Assembly (NCBI GenBank): GCA_003241645.1 | Contig: QFOX01000001.1 | Span: 84,150 to 148,149 of the forward strand | DNA from: Azospirillum brasilense | GTDB lineage: Bacteria; Pseudomonadota; Alphaproteobacteria; Rickettsiales; UBA3002 | Length of the DNA stretch: 64,000 bases | Direction of reading: 5' to 3' | Part shown: positions 53,287 through 61,989 of the stretch, one piece after another | How the letters are laid out: each line of letters begins with the position of its first letter | Position numbering within the stretch: position 1 is the stretch's first letter | Notes under the pieces: generated by a model | Database searches by the model: none | Seen by the model: the letters and a program-made list of their open reading frames with translations, nothing else | What the model was told of the DNA's origin: nothing | Program-made: the position numbers and the translations under genes

Positions 53287-55452
53287 TTACGGCTGGTCGT
53301 AAATATTGCGTCGGGCACGCCCCTGTTCCTGTTCACAATCCACATTCACCATGTTGTAGGGATTGCGGGTGGGGCCCGAGGTCCAGCCGGAAACGGCCGT
53401 ACGCGGGCTGGAAGGTGCACGGCATTTCGGGCTGTAATTCGACCCGAAATCCGGGATCATGTTCACTGGGTCCAGCCCCTCGATGCGCCCGAAGACCGTG
53501 AGGGTGTTGCGCAGTTCGTCGGGCCGGTTCTCAAGCCGTTGTTCGCCGGTATCGCGCAGTTGCCCGGTATCGATGGCCCCGCCATTGTTGCGCACGCAAC
53601 GTATGCGGCGGCTTTCCATCAGCCTTGGGTTGGTCGTGTTCAGGATCTGCCATGCAAAGGTGCATTGCCAGAGTGGCCCGCTGGGTGCGCTGGCGCAGGT
53701 TTCGTCGGCCATGCCGATGCTGCCGTTGGTGCAGGTGGCGTTGACGGTGCCGGTCTGGCCTTCCACCGTGTTGTTCACGCTCGCGCTCTGGCCATTGGTG
53801 AGCGATGGTACCGCGCCCGAGCAGCTGCTGCCCCAGTTGATGGTCTGGGCATCGCAATTCAGTGAGGTGCAGACCGGATCGGTTTGACCGAGATTGCCAT
53901 TGCTGCAGGTAAGGGTGACCGCGCCGCTATAGGCCGTAGCACTGTTAGCGACCGAACTGCGCCCGCCATGCACCAGCAACGGTGCGGCCGCCGAGCAGCC
54001 CGCCCCCCAGTTCACGGATTGGGCGCCACAATTGGCGTTGCAGGCGCCGCTGGCGGTGGTGGTGCCGCCGCTGCAGGTCGCCGTGGCGGTGCCGGAATGG
54101 CTGCTGGCGCTGCTGGTCACCGGACTTGTCGCCCCGTCGGTCAGCGCGCCGACGCTGGCGGTGCAGCCCCCACCCCAGGAAACGGTGGTGGCGGGGCAGT
54201 CTGCCGGGGGCGCCGGGTTGCACACCGGGGAGGATGGGGTTGGCGTGCCATTGGTGCAGGTGATCTGCACCGTGCCGTTATAGCCGCTGGCGGTGTTGCC
54301 CAGCGTGCTGCTGCCGCCATGCGGTGCACCGCCATACGCCGCCGAGCACCCACCGCCCCAATTCACGGTCTGCGCGGCGCACGGTGTCGTGGCATCGCAG
54401 GTGGAGCTGTTGGCGATGAACGCGCCATTGTTGCAGGTCACGTTCGCTTCGCCCGTGTAGTTCACGGCGGTGTTGGTGATGATGGCCCCGGCATTATGCG
54501 CGACCACGGCGCTGGTGGTCCCGGAACAGTTGCCCCAGCCATAGCTCTGCGGTGGGCAACTGGACGTGCCGGTGCAGCTGGCGCCCGATTGGGTGAGGCT
54601 TCCATCGTCGCAGGTGACGGTGACGGTGCCGGCATAGCCGGTATTGGTATTCGTGACGCTGGTCGCGCTGCCGTTGGAAAGCGTCGCGCCGAGTGCGCCG
54701 GCGCAGTCCGACCAGTTTACGGCCGTGCCTGCCTCGCAGCTGAGATTGCGCTTCGCATAGATCACCACGTCGTCGAAATACGCATCGTTCGCGTCGCCCA
54801 GCGTGCGCATGGCATCGAAGAAAACGGCGTTGCCGCCATTGCCCGTGTCGCAGTTCTCCTGATCGATGACATTCGAGCTCGCGCCGTTGCAGTTGCGCGC
54901 GGGCTGGTCGCTGGCGCTTAGCGGGGTTGCGCCCATGCGGTTGATGCCGTTGCTCAGCACGATGTAATCCACCCGGTTGGCGGCCGCGGTGGGGCTCAGG
55001 CGGTTATTCGCGTTCACGGTGATCGCGCCGGCGGTCTTGCTGGGATACCCCGTGGTGGGGTTGGTGGTGATCAGCGTTGCGCTCACCGCGTAAACCAGTT
55101 TGCTGTTCCAGCAATCCGCCGCGTCCGACAGCGGCAGGCCGAGCGTGGCGTGCGGCAATGCGCCCACCAGTACGTTGCCATTATTCACCACATCGGCCGT
55201 GTTGCTTACTTCCTGCCCGAACTGGCCGTGATTGCTGCCGATATCCATGCGCGCGGGCGCGGGAAGCCGCTGGTTGCGCATGCTGAAATCATGCATGGCC
55301 CCCTGGATGGTGGCCAGTTGCGCCTGTGTTTTCTCGTAGCAGGCCTGCCCGTTGTCGGAATCACTGAAGGTCAGGGCGGCGGCGGAGATGATGCCGACAA
55401 GCACGAGCACCACGGCAATCTCGATCAGGGTAAACGCGCGCTGCAATTGCAT
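53287..55452 (-). CDS. Very large pseudopilin with six tandem cysteine modules
   Basis: The 721-residue protein starts MQLQRAFTLIEIAVVLVLVG, a prepilin signal. The common block is LVGALPHATLGLPLSDAADCWNSKLVYAVS followed by YIVLSNGINRMGATPL. About residues 238-585 hold six tandem modules of ~55 residues, each with NWG-x-CS near the start, G.A.V.NT..G..GT... in the middle and CxNG....C at the end (for example QTINWGSSCSGAVP and GTVNATCTNGSIG). A separate cysteine-rich C-terminal domain follows. ATG 55452 is the start; TTG 55458 has no advantage. Confidence 0.85.
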   Translation of the reverse strand: MQLQRAFTLIEIAVVLVLVGIISAAALTFSDSDNGQACYEKTQAQLATIQGAMHDFSMRNQRLPAPARMDIGSNHGQFGQEVSNTADVVNNGNVLVGALPHATLGLPLSDAADCWNSKLVYAVSATLITTNPTTGYPSKTAGAITVNANNRLSPTAAANRVDYIVLSNGINRMGATPLSASDQPARNCNGASSNVIDQENCDTGNGGNAVFFDAMRTLGDANDAYFDDVVIYAKRNLSCEAGTAVNWSDCAGALGATLSNGSATSVTNTNTGYAGTVTVTCDDGSLTQSGASCTGTSSCPPQSYGWGNCSGTTSAVVAHNAGAIITNTAVNYTGEANVTCNNGAFIANSSTCDATTPCAAQTVNWGGGCSAAYGGAPHGGSSTLGNTASGYNGTVQITCTNGTPTPSSPVCNPAPPADCPATTVSWGGGCTASVGALTDGATSPVTSSASSHSGTATATCSGGTTTASGACNANCGAQSVNWGAGCSAAAPLLVHGGRSSVANSATAYSGAVTLTCSNGNLGQTDPVCTSLNCDAQTINWGSSCSGAVPSLTNGQSASVNNTVEGQTGTVNATCTNGSIGMADETCASAPSGPLWQCTFAWQILNTTNPRLMESRRIRCVRNNGGAIDTGQLRDTGEQRLENRPDELRNTLTVFGRIEGLDPVNMIPDFGSNYSPKCRAPSSPRTAVSGWTSGPTRNPYNMVNVDCEQEQGRARRNIYDQP

Positions 55453-55573
55453 GGACAAAACCTGGGTTCAATGCCGTGCCTGCTGCATGGCATTATCGAT
55501 TTAGAATAACAAAAAATATGCTGCTTCGCGATTGTTTTTTGCTATGCAGCAAAAACATGGATGCAAGGCTGCA

Positions 55574-57001
55574 TCAGCGTGCGCAGGCGCACACGCGCTG
55601 GCGCGTCGTGCCGGAGGGAATGGTCGCCGCGCAGGTGGATTGGCTGATGTCGCGGTTGATATTGCCATCGCTGCGGAAGCAGCCTGCCCCGGCGGCCGTA
55701 TTGTAGTTCATGTTGCCAATGCCGCCACCACCGCCCAGCGCGGTCACCACGCTCAGGCATTTGCCCTGGCTCATGCTGGCGTAATGGATGCCCGGAATGC
55801 TGCAGCCGCCTTTGTCGGCGCACACCGCGTCGCAGGACTGGTTGGTCGCCCAGTAATAGCAATGCCCGCCCACCAGCGTGCCACTGCACGCGGCCTTGAT
55901 GCCGCAGCCGCCCCAGCTGTTCCAGTTCAGTTCCGCCATTTTGTAGCCGCCCGCCAGTGCCACGGGCACGGTGTAGTTGGTGTTGTTGCCGGCGCCCAGG
56001 CGGCCATTGTCGTTCACGCCCCAGCAATAGGCATCGTTGCCGGTGGTGATGGCGCAATTCATTTCGCGCGGCACGCCATCGAACTCCTGCGCGCGGAAGC
56101 TGCCCGTGTTGGCACTGGCGGTCGGTGAAGTACGATCCGAATTCCCGCCATCACCAATGCCGTATTGCCAACCATAGCCCCAGCAATAGAGGCGGTCGCT
56201 GGTGGTGATGCCGCAGATGCGCAGGAAGTTCGGCCAGATCTTTTTGAATTGCAGGCCGCCCGCCACGGCCGTGGGCACCAATCGATCCACTTTTGTGCCA
56301 TCACCCACGGTGCCGGAGTTGTTGTGGCCCCAACAATCCACTTGCCCGGCGACACGCAGCCCGCACACCGTTTCATCGGCCATGATAATATCTTTGTAGC
56401 TATGGGCGGAACTGACGGGGGTGGGGGTTGGGTTGTCCGTATTGTTCAGGTTCAGGTCAAACCCGGTAGCGAACCCATCTTTCAGCGTGGTGGTCGCCAC
56501 GGCCCCGGTGCCGCCACCACCAGTGAAAACAGCGGTTTGCGTGCCGGTGTAGCCTGCACCGCCATTGCTGACATTCACGCTGGCCACCTGATAGCCAATG
56601 GTGGAGGTGGCCACCGCACCGGCACCGCCACCGCCTGAGAAGGAAATGCTGGGCGGTGAGGTATAGCCCGAGCCACGCGCGCCGACCGTGATGCTGGTGA
56701 TGGTGCCCATGGCAACGGTGGCCGTTGCGGTGGCACCCGTGCCACCACCGCCAGTAATATTCACCGTGGGTGCGCTGGTGTAGCCCGAGCCACCGTTGGT
56801 GAGGTTAATGGTGGCGAGCGACTGGGTGGCCGCCAGCGTGGCCGTGGCCGTGGCGGCCGGCGTCGCGGCCCCATCGCCGGTAAACGTTACGGCTGGTGCG
56901 CTTGTGTAGCCATAACCCCCGTTGGTAATGGTCACCGCGTTAATGCTGAAACTCATGCGGGGGGTGTTGCCGCTGCCCCCCCACGGCCGCACGCGTGCCA
57001 C
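55574..57001 (-). CDS. C-terminal part of a split pseudopilin: GY repeats and RCC1 blades
   Basis: This ~475-residue frame lacks a pilin signal and continues the 56940-58595 protein after a -1 shift. It holds repeats of the form GxGYTSAPxVxxTGGGG (for example NGGSGYTSAPTVNITGGGG), then RCC1-type units with CxWG signatures (DCWGHNNSGTVGDG, YCWGYGWQYGIGDG, YCWGVNDNGRLGAG) and a cysteine-rich end (NQSCDAVCADKGGCSI). The apparent ATG at 57001 is inside the continuous protein and is unlikely to be a real start. Confidence 0.7.
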   Translation of the reverse strand: MARVRPWGGSGNTPRMSFSINAVTITNGGYGYTSAPAVTFTGDGAATPAATATATLAATQSLATINLTNGGSGYTSAPTVNITGGGGTGATATATVAMGTITSITVGARGSGYTSPPSISFSGGGGAGAVATSTIGYQVASVNVSNGGAGYTGTQTAVFTGGGGTGAVATTTLKDGFATGFDLNLNNTDNPTPTPVSSAHSYKDIIMADETVCGLRVAGQVDCWGHNNSGTVGDGTKVDRLVPTAVAGGLQFKKIWPNFLRICGITTSDRLYCWGYGWQYGIGDGGNSDRTSPTASANTGSFRAQEFDGVPREMNCAITTGNDAYCWGVNDNGRLGAGNNTNYTVPVALAGGYKMAELNWNSWGGCGIKAACSGTLVGGHCYYWATNQSCDAVCADKGGCSIPGIHYASMSQGKCLSVVTALGGGGGIGNMNYNTAAGAGCFRSDGNINRDISQSTCAATIPSGTTRQRVCACAR

Positions 57002-58595
57002 CCCCGCCGGTCAATGTCACGGTGGGGAAGCTGCTGTAACCGGCACCCGGATTATTGAGGGTGATGGAGGTCACCGTGTCGCCGGTGAGCACCGCCGTGG
57101 CTGAAATGGGCGTGGTGGGGCTGCCGCCGCCGGTGATGTTCACCGTGGGCGCGGTGGTATAGCCGGTGCCGCTGCCGGTGTTCTTGGTACCGTTGCCCAG
57201 CTGGCCGATATTGTTCTGCCCCCAGCAGACGATCTGGCCGGTGGTGGTCAACCCGCAGGCATGCGCGGTGAACAGTTTGATCTTCTCGAAATTATACCCA
57301 CCGATCACGGCGGCGGGCGTGAGGCGCGAAGCGAAATCGCCCGTACCCAAATGACCATAGGTGTTGCTACCCCAGCAATAGGCAGCGCCGGTGGCGGTGA
57401 TGCCGCAGCCGCTTTGGAAACTGGATACTTCCAGCTGCGTGAACTTAAGGCCGCCGGGCTGCAGGGTAGGCGCGATCTGGCCACCGACATTGGTGCCCGA
57501 ATAGGAGCCAACGCCCCAGCAATAAGTGTTACCATCGGCATTGTTAATGCCGCAACCCACCACACCCAGTTCAATATCGCGGAACTGGTAGGTGCCCACT
57601 TGCGTCGGCGCGGGCAACGGGCTGGCGTGGCTTTGCCCGCCATGGCGGTTATTGTTCGCGCCCCAGCAATAGGTGTAGCCGTCTTTGTCGGAGGCACAGA
57701 CCGTGTTCGAACTGTTGCTCACGAGCTTTGCGAACTGCACGGAGGTATAGACCGGCGCCGGGGTGTAGGACGTGCTGCTGGAGTTATTGTTGCCCAGTTG
57801 GCCGTTCGATTGCGTGCCCCAGCACACCAGGTTCGAAGGCACGGCGACTTTCTCGTCGTAGGCGATGATGTCATCGAAATAGTCGGTGGCGTTCTTCGCC
57901 ATGTTCAGCGTGGTGTCGAAGAAAATACGGTTGCCCGCACCGCCCGTGTCGCAATTCTCTTTATCGGCCTTCGTGGCGGTGGAGCCGTCGCAATTGCGGG
58001 CGGTGGTGTCACTGGCGCTGAGCGGCGTGGCGCCGAATTTATCGTCGCCATGGCTGAGGATCACATAGCTCATGGTGCTGGAAAGCGTGGCGGGCGATGC
58101 GCTTGTGCCGGTGTTGAGCTGGATGGCGCCCGGGGCCGGGCTCGGGTAGCCGTTGCTGGGGTTGTTGCTGGTGAGCGCGTTGGTGACGGCGTAGGTAAAT
58201 TTGCTGCCCCAGCAATCGGCGCTGAAGCTGGTCGGCAGGCCCAGTGTGGCATGCGGGATTGCACCGATCAGCACGCCACTTTGCACCACCATGCCGGTCG
58301 GAACTTCGGTGGCGTAGCCGGCGGCATTGGGCGTGCCGGTGTTGGAGGCTTCGTTGCCGAACGTGCCGCTGTTGCTGCCCGCGTTCATGTAGGCGGGTTT
58401 GGGGTAGCGGCTGTTATTGGCGGCGAATTGCTGCAGGGCCGCGCGAATGGTGTTGATCTGCTCGGTGGTCTTGTCGTAGCAGCCGACCGTCTGGTAGCTG
58501 CTGAATGCCTGCACGCCGAAACCCGCCATCAACCCCACGATGACGAGGACAACAGCAAGCTCCAGAAGTGTAAACGCGTGACGGGTACGGCGCAC
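56940..58595 (-). CDS. N-terminal part of a split pseudopilin: prepilin signal, RCC1 propeller
   Basis: The product starts RHAFTLLELAVVLVIVGLMA (GTG start at 58595). The common block IGAIPHATLGLPTSFSADCWGSKFTYAV is at about residues 112-140. From about residue 254 it has five CWG-type RCC1 repeats (VCWGTQSNGQLGNN, YCWGANNNRHGGQ, YCWGVGSYSG, YCWGSNTYGHLGTG, VCWGQNNIGQLGNG) followed by two GYTTAPTV-like repeats. The frame runs into a tract of seven Gs (minus strand, near 56977), after which it reads off-frame and stops. Removing one G joins it to the next frame as one ~1006-residue protein. Confidence 0.78.
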   Translation of the reverse strand: MRRTRHAFTLLELAVVLVIVGLMAGFGVQAFSSYQTVGCYDKTTEQINTIRAALQQFAANNSRYPKPAYMNAGSNSGTFGNEASNTGTPNAAGYATEVPTGMVVQSGVLIGAIPHATLGLPTSFSADCWGSKFTYAVTNALTSNNPSNGYPSPAPGAIQLNTGTSASPATLSSTMSYVILSHGDDKFGATPLSASDTTARNCDGSTATKADKENCDTGGAGNRIFFDTTLNMAKNATDYFDDIIAYDEKVAVPSNLVCWGTQSNGQLGNNNSSSTSYTPAPVYTSVQFAKLVSNSSNTVCASDKDGYTYCWGANNNRHGGQSHASPLPAPTQVGTYQFRDIELGVVGCGINNADGNTYCWGVGSYSGTNVGGQIAPTLQPGGLKFTQLEVSSFQSGCGITATGAAYCWGSNTYGHLGTGDFASRLTPAAVIGGYNFEKIKLFTAHACGLTTTGQIVCWGQNNIGQLGNGTKNTGSGTGYTTAPTVNITGGGSPTTPISATAVLTGDTVTSITLNNPGAGYSSFPTVTLTGGGGTRAAVGGQRQHPPHEFQH

Positions 58596-58724
58596 CGGTG
58601 AAATATCCTTTTTGTCTTACTTATACCATACGCGACATGTTGCAGGATGCGACAGGAATTTATGTGAATGCATGGAAGAACGGGGCATGTTTTTGCAATC
58701 GCTCGCGGCCTTTAAGTCACGCTG

Positions 58725-59702
58725 CTATGGGCAATCGCTCCAGCCGGGCGGGGGTGCGCCGCCGGTGGCATCGCACGGGAAGGCGTCATATTCGGTGGAA
58801 CCATCGGTGTAGTGGTACAGGCCGCACCAGCGCCCGTTGGAACATCCCGGCCCGGCATAGGCATCGCATTCCGTGCTGTCGCGATCCCAGCAGAGCGGGC
58901 CCGGCGGCGCAGGCGGCGGCGCGGCGGTGCTGGTGCCGCTTAGCGCGCTGATCGTATCGTCGAAATACACGGACGGTGCCGCATTCGCTGCCACCAGCGC
59001 CGGCCCGGCGAGGAAGTTCACGTCGTTATCGCAATTCTCGGCGCGGCGGTCGGTGGCCGTGGCGGCGCTGCAGGCGGTGCCCGCCGAGGTAAGGGTACTC
59101 TGGCTGCGGGTGCGCGCATCCAGCCGGTCCTTGCCGAGGCTTACCAGCACCACATCCGGTCGGGGCATGTAGGTCTCGCCGGTATTGTATTCGGTGATGA
59201 AGGGCTTGTCGCCATTGCCAATGGTGGTGGCGGGCGAGCTGGTCGTCAGGTCGCGGTGCACCACGTACAGGATGCGGTTACCCCACGGGTCGAACGCATC
59301 GTTCAGCGACACGCCGTAGGGGATCAGTGCACGCACCGGCACCATGCCGCGGATCAGCACGTTGCTGGTGGTCGTGCCGGTGAGGAACGGCGTATCGGCA
59401 CTCACGGTCTGGCCGGTGTAGCAAGTGGCGGTGGCGGGGTTGCCGAAATTCACGTTGCTGGGCACGATCCGTTCCGAAGCGGGGCAGGGGAAACGGCTGT
59501 TATTGTAACGGGCGTATTTGATCAGCGCGATGTTCAGCTTCTGCAACTGTGCCTTCGCATTCGCCTGCATGGTCAGGTCGGCCGTTGCATTGTTGCGTTC
59601 AATGGTCGCGGCGGCCACCACGGCAAAGGCGGTGAACAGGGCGGCCACTACGATGAGGCCGTAGCCGGACTGGTGCAGGCGGCGGGCACGGATCACGGAC
59701 AT
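58725..59702 (-). CDS. Pseudopilin-like membrane-anchored protein
   Basis: The 325-residue protein has a near-N-terminal hydrophobic helix (LIVVAALFTAFAVVAAATIE). It lacks a clear F-T/S-L-x-E signal; the sequence is SGYGLIVVAA. It shares the PCPASERIVPSNVNFGNPA and NDAFDPWGNRILYVV blocks with its neighbours, and ends in a cysteine-rich segment (ECDAYAGPGCSNGRWCGL). It starts at ATG 59702, overlapping the upstream gene by 10 bases. Confidence 0.78.
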   Translation of the reverse strand: MSVIRARRLHQSGYGLIVVAALFTAFAVVAAATIERNNATADLTMQANAKAQLQKLNIALIKYARYNNSRFPCPASERIVPSNVNFGNPATATCYTGQTVSADTPFLTGTTTSNVLIRGMVPVRALIPYGVSLNDAFDPWGNRILYVVHRDLTTSSPATTIGNGDKPFITEYNTGETYMPRPDVVLVSLGKDRLDARTRSQSTLTSAGTACSAATATDRRAENCDNDVNFLAGPALVAANAAPSVYFDDTISALSGTSTAAPPPAPPGPLCWDRDSTECDAYAGPGCSNGRWCGLYHYTDGSTEYDAFPCDATGGAPPPGWSDCP

Positions 59703-60652
59703 GGCAGGCTCGCTCCCGGCCACACGCAGGTAGCCTCGCACGGGGTGTTGGAGGTAATGAATTTCGCGCAAAGTCGCGTCGGCGCGGCGGGCACGGTGCT
59801 GCTGCCATGCACGTTGCTGGTGCATGGGGCGCACCATGTTTCGCATAGCGGGTTGCCGCCCGGGTCGGTCGGGCAGCTGGTGGTGAGAGCGACCGCCGGG
59901 TTGCGCTTCTGCACGTTGCTGCCCCAAACGATGTAATCGTCGAAGCGCGTGGCGGTCTGGCCGCCTTCGTTATAGGTCGCGTCGTAATAGGTCAGGTTGG
60001 CGCGGTCGCAGTTCTCGTCCTCAATGTAGGTGATCGTGCTGCAATCGGTGTTGGTCGTGTCGTAGAGCCCGAATGCACCACGCACGTTCTTGCCGTGGCT
60101 GAACACCACGAACGTTGCGTTCGCCGCGCTCGTGCCGTCGGGCAGTGTGGTCAGCGGGTAGTTGTTCGCCAGCGTGCCACCCCGCACGATGATCGTGCCG
60201 TTGCCGCTGTAATAACTGTTCATGCCATTCAGCGTGGTGCCGATATGGATGCCGCTGACCGCATAGGTGAATTTGCTGTTCCAGGCATCGCTGATGTAGG
60301 TGTCGCTTAACCCCAGCGTGCGGGTGGGAACCGTGCCGATGTAGCTGGTGTTCGCGGCGGTGGCCACTACACCGTTGCCGGTGGTGCAGCCTGCGCCCGC
60401 CGTGCCGCTGCGCTGCTCGAAACCGAAGCTGGCTGAATCCGGCGTGAGGCCGGGTGCGGCCGGGCAGGGAAGGTAGCCATTGCGATCGGCATAATTCTCA
60501 AGTGCCTGCTTGATGACCTGCAGTTTTTCCTGCGTGCTGATGCGGTCAGAACCGCTCATGGCGTTGCGGCCAATATCCACGCCGAACACCACCACCACCG
60601 AAATGATGGCGAGCACAACGGAAAGCTCCAGCAAGCTGAAGCCCGTGCGCAT
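59693..60652 (-). CDS. Large pseudopilin
   Basis: The 319-residue protein starts MRTGFSLLELSVVLAIISVV, a classical short prepilin leader with glutamate at position 5. It has GYLPCPAAPGLTPDSASFGF, SDAWNSKFTYAVSG and VVFSHGKNVRGAFGLYDT, then a cysteine-rich C-terminus (CETWCAPCTSN). ATG 60652, eight bases after the upstream stop, is chosen; ATG 60685 would add 11 residues before the signal. Confidence 0.85.
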   Translation of the reverse strand: MRTGFSLLELSVVLAIISVVVVFGVDIGRNAMSGSDRISTQEKLQVIKQALENYADRNGYLPCPAAPGLTPDSASFGFEQRSGTAGAGCTTGNGVVATAANTSYIGTVPTRTLGLSDTYISDAWNSKFTYAVSGIHIGTTLNGMNSYYSGNGTIIVRGGTLANNYPLTTLPDGTSAANATFVVFSHGKNVRGAFGLYDTTNTDCSTITYIEDENCDRANLTYYDATYNEGGQTATRFDDYIVWGSNVQKRNPAVALTTSCPTDPGGNPLCETWCAPCTSNVHGSSTVPAAPTRLCAKFITSNTPCEATCVWPGASLPCP

Positions 60653-60660
60653 GCTGCGTT

Positions 60661-61515
60661 CTACAATGCGTTCTTCGAGCGCCATTTTACAATATCATCA
60701 AAAAAGTTACCGGGAGTCGCGCCATTGTTATAGCGGCTATCGTAGAAAATATTCGCGTTCGGGGTGAATGGGCCGCCGCCATTGGAATAGGTCATGGTGG
60801 TGTCGTTCAGGCGGCAGTTCACGCGGTCGATCTGGTAATGCGGGTTGGCCACCTTGCAGTTGGCAACGATCACGCCGTTGGTGTTCATGGCCCCGCGTTT
60901 ATCGGCGCCATTGCTGAATACGAAATACGCTGCCGTGCCACGGTTCTGGCACAGGTTGCCGGCGCTGCCGCAGGTGGTGTCGATCTTGCCGGAGCGCACA
61001 GCGATGCCGTCGACCGAATCGCGATGCTCATACTGCCCTGCGGCGGTGCCGGCGGTCACCAGATTGGCACCGACGATGTAATTGAGTTTGTTGCCGTACG
61101 CATCCAGCGCGAAGCTAGGCGGCAGCCCAAGGTCGCGCACCGGCACATCGCCGAAATAGAGGGTGGTGGTGGCCATGGTGGGGGCGCTGCAGGCGGTGGT
61201 GTAGCCGGCGCAGTCATTGGCCCCGGCATCGCGGAATTCTTTGCCGTAGCAGACGGAGGCGGGCGTGAGCGCGCGGTTGGCCGGGCATGGCAGGCGGCCA
61301 TAGGTTTTGCGGTAGCGCATCAGCGCGTCGTCGATCTTCGTTAGCTTCTCGGTGGTTGCCTGATAGGCCGTGCGGCCCATGAACGTGGCCGACATTTCAA
61401 GCCCCGCCACGGCCACCACGCTGATGATCACGATCACCACGCTGAGTTCGACAAGGCTAAAGCCCTGAACCTTCCGTGGAATGACTGCTGAGGAGTGACG
61501 GGTAAGCGCGCGCAT
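60661..61515 (-). CDS. Large pseudopilin, first gene of the cluster
   Basis: The 284-residue protein has QGFSLVELSVVIVIISVVAV after a 17-residue leader, then YGRLPCPANRALTPASVCYG, LDAYGNKLNYIVGANL and YFVFSNGADKRGAMNTNGV. It ends NNGATPGNFFDDIVKWRSKN. It is the most upstream gene of the cluster and is followed closely by the 59693 gene. The promoter should lie in 61516-61690. Confidence 0.85.
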   Translation of the reverse strand: MRALTRHSSAVIPRKVQGFSLVELSVVIVIISVVAVAGLEMSATFMGRTAYQATTEKLTKIDDALMRYRKTYGRLPCPANRALTPASVCYGKEFRDAGANDCAGYTTACSAPTMATTTLYFGDVPVRDLGLPPSFALDAYGNKLNYIVGANLVTAGTAAGQYEHRDSVDGIAVRSGKIDTTCGSAGNLCQNRGTAAYFVFSNGADKRGAMNTNGVIVANCKVANPHYQIDRVNCRLNDTTMTYSNGGGPFTPNANIFYDSRYNNGATPGNFFDDIVKWRSKNAL

Positions 61516-61693
61516 ACCGCCAGTATAGCCGCAAACGCTTAATAGTCTGTTAAACCCAGCATTTGAGGCATATATGCGCCGAGTTCATGCGCGGGTGCGG
61601 CCTTTCTGCACCGCGGGCGCTAAGCCCTAGAAAAACTTTGATTTGCCCGGCCGCCTGCGTTACGCGAATGAGGCGCGCCGGTTTCGGCGGCAT

Positions 61694-61769
61694 GGGGGGT
61701 TAGCTCAGCGGTTAGAGCAGGGCGCTCATAACGCCTTGGTCGCCGGTTCAAATCCGGCACCCCCTACCA
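61694..61769 (+). tRNA. tRNA with CAT anticodon, probably tRNA-Ile2 (lysidine type)
   Basis: A full cloverleaf with encoded CCA: acceptor GGGGGGT/ACCCCCT, D-arm GCTC..GAGC, anticodon loop CTCATAA and T-arm GCCGG TTCAAAT CCGGC. The D and variable regions (AGCGGTTAGAGCAGGG and TTGGTCGC) resemble tRNA-Ile(CAT), where C34 becomes lysidine, more than elongator tRNA-Met. The initiator is excluded by the paired acceptor end. Confidence 0.85.
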
Positions 61770-61780
61770 TTCCAAGCATA

Positions 61781-61803
61781 AAACCACCCGGTGGGTGGTT
61801 TTT
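61781..61803 (+). terminator. Terminator of tRNA-Ile2, first copy
   Basis: AAACCACCC and GGGTGGTTT pair around GGT, and T residues extend to 61803, a clear Rho-independent terminator 11 bases after the tRNA. Confidence 0.88.
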
Positions 61804-61895
61804 GCGCTGGAATGATGGGAGGCTTGGCGCGCACGGGAGCGCTGCGCGCGACCACAGCGCGGTATAGCCGGACATGCCAGAATCAACCCCAGAAT

Positions 61896-61918
61896 CAACC
61901 ACCCGGTGGGTGGTTTTT
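61896..61918 (+). terminator. Terminator, second copy
   Basis: A second AACCACCC/GGGTGGTT stem with GGT loop and TTTTT, in the duplicated segment. It lies 127 bases past the tRNA end and cannot serve any other plus-strand gene in view. Confidence 0.8.
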
Positions 61919-61989
61919 GCGCCGGAATCATGGGAGGCTTGGCGCGCATGGGAGCGCTGCGCGCGACTGCGATTAAATGCTGGGTTCGT

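Larger units (their letters stand above)
61781..61967. repeat. Tandem duplication of terminator and flank (two ~72-base units)
   Basis: Unit 1 is 61781-61852 and unit 2 is 61896-61967, with a 43-base spacer. Both contain AACCACCCGGTGGGTGGTTT, GGAAT.ATGGGAGGCTTGGC and GGGAGCGCTGCGCGCGA. Few positions differ, so the duplication looks recent. Confidence 0.85.

Noticed and set aside
55574..57001. Second independent gene starting at 57001
   Set aside because: No ribosome-binding site, no signal peptide, and the sequence continues repeats begun in the upstream frame; a split single gene explains it better.
57261..58601. Plus-strand frame opposite the propeller pseudopilin
   Set aside because: Repeats in it are simply the complement of the Gly/Thr/Asn-rich repeats on the minus strand.
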